From positions 1 through 25,696 of the forward strand of contig CAZWDT010000042.1 in the NCBI GenBank assembly GCA_964632755.1: a DNA stretch of 25,696 nucleotides. Direction: 5' to 3'. This DNA comes from JAFGMR01 sp964632755. GTDB taxonomy: Archaea > Halobacteriota > Methanosarcinia > Methanotrichales > Methanotrichaceae. Below, piece after piece: positions 24,035 through 25,696 of the stretch. The notes below the pieces were generated by a model, which saw nothing but the letters and a program-made list of their open reading frames with translations, made no database searches and was not told where the DNA came from. The first letter of the stretch is position 1, and every line of letters starts with the position of its first letter. A program made the position numbers and the translations under genes.

Positions 24035-24636
24035 GCCTCGTCCAGCCTCTCGTAGACGTACTCCACATCTGATACCCGCTTTATCTCCTCTGACTTCTCG
24101 GAATCGATCCTAACTGGGAATACCTGGTAGTAAACGGCAAGGACATAGGGCTTGTTCCTGGAGACAACGGACCAGATGCGGTTGATGTCGTCCGGCGTTG
24201 GAGTATGGAATATCAGCTTCAGCATTCCCCCAGCAAGGCCACCATTCAGATAGGGATCCCTGAGTATTCTGTGATCGTTGAAGATCTCCACGACCTTTCC
24301 GAGGAGCAGCTGGTCCTTCTCTCCGTCCTTGGTGTTTGGAATGATCATATAGTAGAGCCTCAATGGGATGGGCTGTCCGAGGCGGTTGTTGGTGTCCACG
24401 AGCCCCACTTCCAGGTTCCTCTTGAAGGAATCCTCCACGATATAGTAGAGGAAGAGGGAGAGCTTCTGGTCCTCCGTGAGGTCATCGGGAGAGGTAAGCG
24501 TGATCTGGGTCTCTGAGGATATTATTGACTGGAATACAGGGTCATCCCTGATCTCGCTCCATATCAGGGCGACCAAGGATCGCCCTACCTCCAGGAGCGC
24601 TGAGTAATCGCTCACGTCTTCAGCCACCCTGGGCAC
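24031..24636 (-). CDS. DUF4255 protein, Pvc16/Afp16-like tube-sheath cap
   Basis: This 201-residue protein shows the DUF4255 pattern: an N-terminal VGRSLVALIWSEIRDD helix, ITLTSPDDLTEDQKLSLFLY (~45-64), an RLYYMIIPNTKDGEKDQLLLG stretch, an LGKVVEIFNDHRIL motif and the ending KPYVLAVYYQVFPVRID. In Afp and PVC this protein caps the non-baseplate end of the particle and ends tube and sheath growth. In PVC clusters it is last; here it is near the start of the structural operon. It ends in an ATGA overlap with the next gene. Length and motif order agree with the family, with no gap. Confidence 0.93.
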   Translation of the reverse strand: MPRVAEDVSDYSALLEVGRSLVALIWSEIRDDPVFQSIISSETQITLTSPDDLTEDQKLSLFLYYIVEDSFKRNLEVGLVDTNNRLGQPIPLRLYYMIIPNTKDGEKDQLLLGKVVEIFNDHRILRDPYLNGGLAGGMLKLIFHTPTPDDINRIWSVVSRNKPYVLAVYYQVFPVRIDSEKSEEIKRVSDVEYVYERLDEA

Positions 24637-24652
24637 TTAGAGGCTTGCCTCA

Positions 24653-25006
24653 TCATCTCAAAGGCGCAAATGCCCATTCCACATCAGCTCCTTGGCTTTT
24701 GCACATCTCCTTCCAGGCTTTATTCAGGATCTCCTGATCTGAGAGCGTTCCTAGCGACTTCAAGCGGTCGACCTCCAGCAGAAAGCGGCCCAAGAGATCT
24801 TCTCTGATCTCATATCTCTCCGAGAAGCCTAGCGCAATCTTCTTCAGCTCCTTTCGAGAGGAGTACCTCTTCGGGAGCTTTCCATCGATGAAGTCGAATA
24901 TAAGCCCGCATTCGCTATGACCTATGGTGGGCGTTGACGGCCCAAAGGAGGTCTGAATATAGTCCTTGAAAGTATGATTGCCAACGAACAAGCCGCACTC
25001 ACACAA
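24653..25006 (-). CDS. Small Cys/His-rich protein of unknown function at the head of the eCIS operon
   Basis: The frame gives 117 residues from a TTG at 25006; no ATG or GTG occurs upstream in frame before a TGA, although the codons there stay protein-like (CKEIRGSTIIKKDI). A CECG motif (C2, C4 of this start) and H30-x2-C33 could form a zinc site. An FGPSTPTIGH segment, an FDFIDGKLPKRYSSRKELKK stretch and a helical, charged C-terminus follow. No Shine-Dalgarno is visible before the TTG. A TTATAAAAAAA run lies just upstream and could be a TATA box for a leaderless message, which would shift the real start. I do not recognise the family. Its place 17 nt before the DUF4255 gene suggests cotranscription, perhaps as a regulator or adaptor. 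Confidence 0.65.
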   Translation of the reverse strand: MCECGLFVGNHTFKDYIQTSFGPSTPTIGHSECGLIFDFIDGKLPKRYSSRKELKKIALGFSERYEIREDLLGRFLLEVDRLKSLGTLSDQEILNKAWKEMCKSQGADVEWAFAPLR

Positions 25007-25189
25007 AATATCTTTTTTTATAATAGTAGACCCCCGTATTTCTTTACACCCCCAGGTGATCCAGGAGTTTCACAGCCCATTTGCTCGCTCCTATAGCACG
25101 GGTCGCTTCCCTTGCGCTCAATACTGCATATGGATCCATCCTATTGAGCTGAATGATCGATCCATCTCTTTAGCTAGATCTAATTATGA

Positions 25190-25214
25190 CATACTACATA
25201 TTTATATACTTTTC
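25190..25214 (-). promoter_or_regulatory. Archaeal-type promoter candidate for the structural operon
   Basis: The minus strand reads AAAAGTATATAAATATG. It is an A-rich BRE-like element followed by TATATAAA (25208-25201). A start site ~25 nt downstream is expected near 25175, giving a leader of ~170 nt before the first gene at 25006. It is the best match to an archaeal TATA box upstream of the structural genes. Confidence 0.5.
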
Positions 25215-25300
25215 CACTGGGGGAATAATTGGCGAAGAAGGAACTCTGAGATTTCATGTAGCGCTGCCATCATCATAAATCGCTTTCTTGCAGCCACATA

Positions 25301-25322
25301 TTAGATGGGAAACGCCATCTAA
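25301..25322. promoter_or_regulatory. Perfect 8-bp inverted repeat, possible operator
   Basis: TTAGATGG, a 6-base spacer, then CCATCTAA. It lies between two AT-rich boxes and ~110 bp upstream of the main TATA candidate. It could bind a dimeric regulator or fold as a hairpin; no T-run follows on either strand, so it is not an obvious terminator. Confidence 0.35.
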
Positions 25323-25418
25323 GGAATCAGTAACCTTGGCAGGGCATATCTTATAACATATATTATATCATATGAGATCAATAGTACCAAACGACCCACC
25401 ACCACCCCCAGAATAGAT

Positions 25419-25641
25419 CTACATTGACGCCATGCGACGATCCGCACTGACGCCATCCAACCTCCCCAGTATATTGGTCATCCCTTCCGCGATAGCCACA
25501 TACTCACGAACAAGAGCCTTGCTCATCTCGAGCTCCGATGTGATATTCTCAAGCGGGAGCCCGTCCTTGATGAACATCTCCTGGATCTTATCGCCACCGT
25601 TGACTCGTATTAGGGTGGTGGGGGGATATGAGAGAAAATAA
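25419..25641 (-). pseudogene. C-terminal remnant of an HTH-like protein, cut by an insertion-element end
   Basis: The minus strand stays open from the element boundary to a TAG at 25421-25419. It reads IRVNGGDKIQEMFIKDG, then LPLENITSELEMSKALVREY, then a short helical tail ending MASM. The 'LPLENITSELEMSKALVREY' part resembles a helix-turn-helix or sigma-like DNA-binding unit. There is no start codon or N-terminal part: a TGA is met inside the element sequence. The gene was therefore probably truncated when the element inserted. A function cannot be given; a lost transcription regulator is one reading. Confidence 0.6.
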
Positions 25642-25696
25642 GGTTCTTCGCCGAACTGTGTGGGAAAGGATCATCGCTCTATTTGGACTTATTGTC
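25642..25696. mobile_element. End of an ISL3-like insertion element, continuing beyond the window
   Basis: These 55 bases begin GGTTCTTCGCCGAACTGTG and match the start of the 210-bp element at 22977 at 47 of 55 positions. GGTTCTTCG... followed by a TGTGGG block is like the terminal inverted repeats of ISL3-family elements. The rest of the element, including any transposase gene, would lie to the right. Confidence 0.6.

Larger units (their letters stand above)
25007..25418. other. Intergenic region upstream of the eCIS operon
   Basis: No convincing gene was found in these ~410 bp. They contain the promoter candidate at 25190-25214, an 8-bp perfect inverted repeat at 25301-25322, a second AT-rich block near 25340-25375 (TATATTATATCATATG), and very short peptides only (for example a 24-codon minus-strand frame beginning with three ATGs near 25275). 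Confidence 0.6.

Noticed and set aside
6064..24636. Prophage or R-type tailocin, or a type VI secretion system
   Set aside because: No capsid, portal, terminase, integrase, lysis or TssJLM-like membrane genes are present, while the AAA+ ATPase, DUF4255 and DUF4157 proteins are eCIS hallmarks.
25206..25277. 24-codon minus-strand frame beginning with three ATGs
   Set aside because: Too short and without a ribosome-binding site; it runs through the TATA candidate of the operon.
24978..25304. Plus-strand open frame of ~108 codons opposite the operon promoter
   Set aside because: No ribosome-binding site, no domain pattern, odd composition, and it overlaps the 5' end of a minus-strand gene and its promoter elements.
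1..25696. CRISPR arrays, tRNA or rRNA genes
   Set aside because: No regularly spaced short repeats with unique spacers, cloverleaf-like segments or rRNA-like conserved blocks were noticed on either strand.

Overview
The window carries most of an extracellular contractile injection system (eCIS; the Afp / PVC / MAC / anti-eukaryotic prophage-tail-like family), nearly all on the minus strand. The organism is probably an archaeon. Upstream regions carry AT-rich boxes of the TTTATATA type, one of them only ~25 nt from a start codon, the coding DNA is near 50% G+C with many AGG/AGA and ATA codons, and GTG/TTG starts occur. A methanogen (Methanosarcinia, perhaps Methanotrichaceae) is my guess, but no informational or metabolic gene in the window proves it.

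Layout, read in the direction of transcription (right to left). 25642-25696: one end of an ISL3-like insertion element that runs off the window, next to the C-terminal remnant of an HTH-like gene (25419-25641). 25007-25418: a promoter region with an archaeal-type TATA box. 25006-20394: a small Cys-rich protein, a Pvc16/DUF4255-like cap protein, a beta-sandwich protein with a degenerate second copy that is broken by a 210-bp inserted element with a 10-bp target duplication, then the sheath and the first tube protein. 20376-17271: a second tube protein, an assembly-chaperone-like protein, a DUF6760-like protein, a Pvc5-like tube protein and a proline/glycine/serine-rich repeat protein. 17277-8053: the baseplate (LysM, gpD-like hub, gpV/gp5-like spike, PAAR tip, gp25, two gpJ-like wedge proteins, gpI-like protein). 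7887-6064: a small unknown protein and a DUF6519-like fibre. 5944-1: a Pvc15-like AAA+ ATPase and two DUF4157 ('eCIS core domain') proteins, the second cut by the window edge.

How it works together: the LysM, hub, spike, PAAR, gp25, gpJ and gpI proteins should form the baseplate. The tube polymerises on it and is wrapped by a single type of sheath subunit. The DUF4255 protein should cap the tube and the ATPase should load or assemble the particle. The fibre and the 199-aa protein are candidates for target recognition. The two DUF4157 proteins share a closely related N-terminal ~200 residues but have unrelated C-terminal domains: one with a phospholipase-C/HET-C-like histidine pattern, one with a Cys-His-Asp pattern like papain/transglutaminase-fold enzymes. 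They are the best candidates for the delivered cargo. A promoter with paired 17-bp direct repeats stands in front of the ATPase-cargo unit, so loading and cargo genes may be controlled separately from the structural operon.

Unusual points: there is no recognisable long helical tape-measure protein; the gpI-like protein has a ~93-residue AT-rich in-frame insertion; the two main tube proteins differ mostly inside one 23-residue segment; and the second copy of the beta-sandwich gene records several independent lesions.
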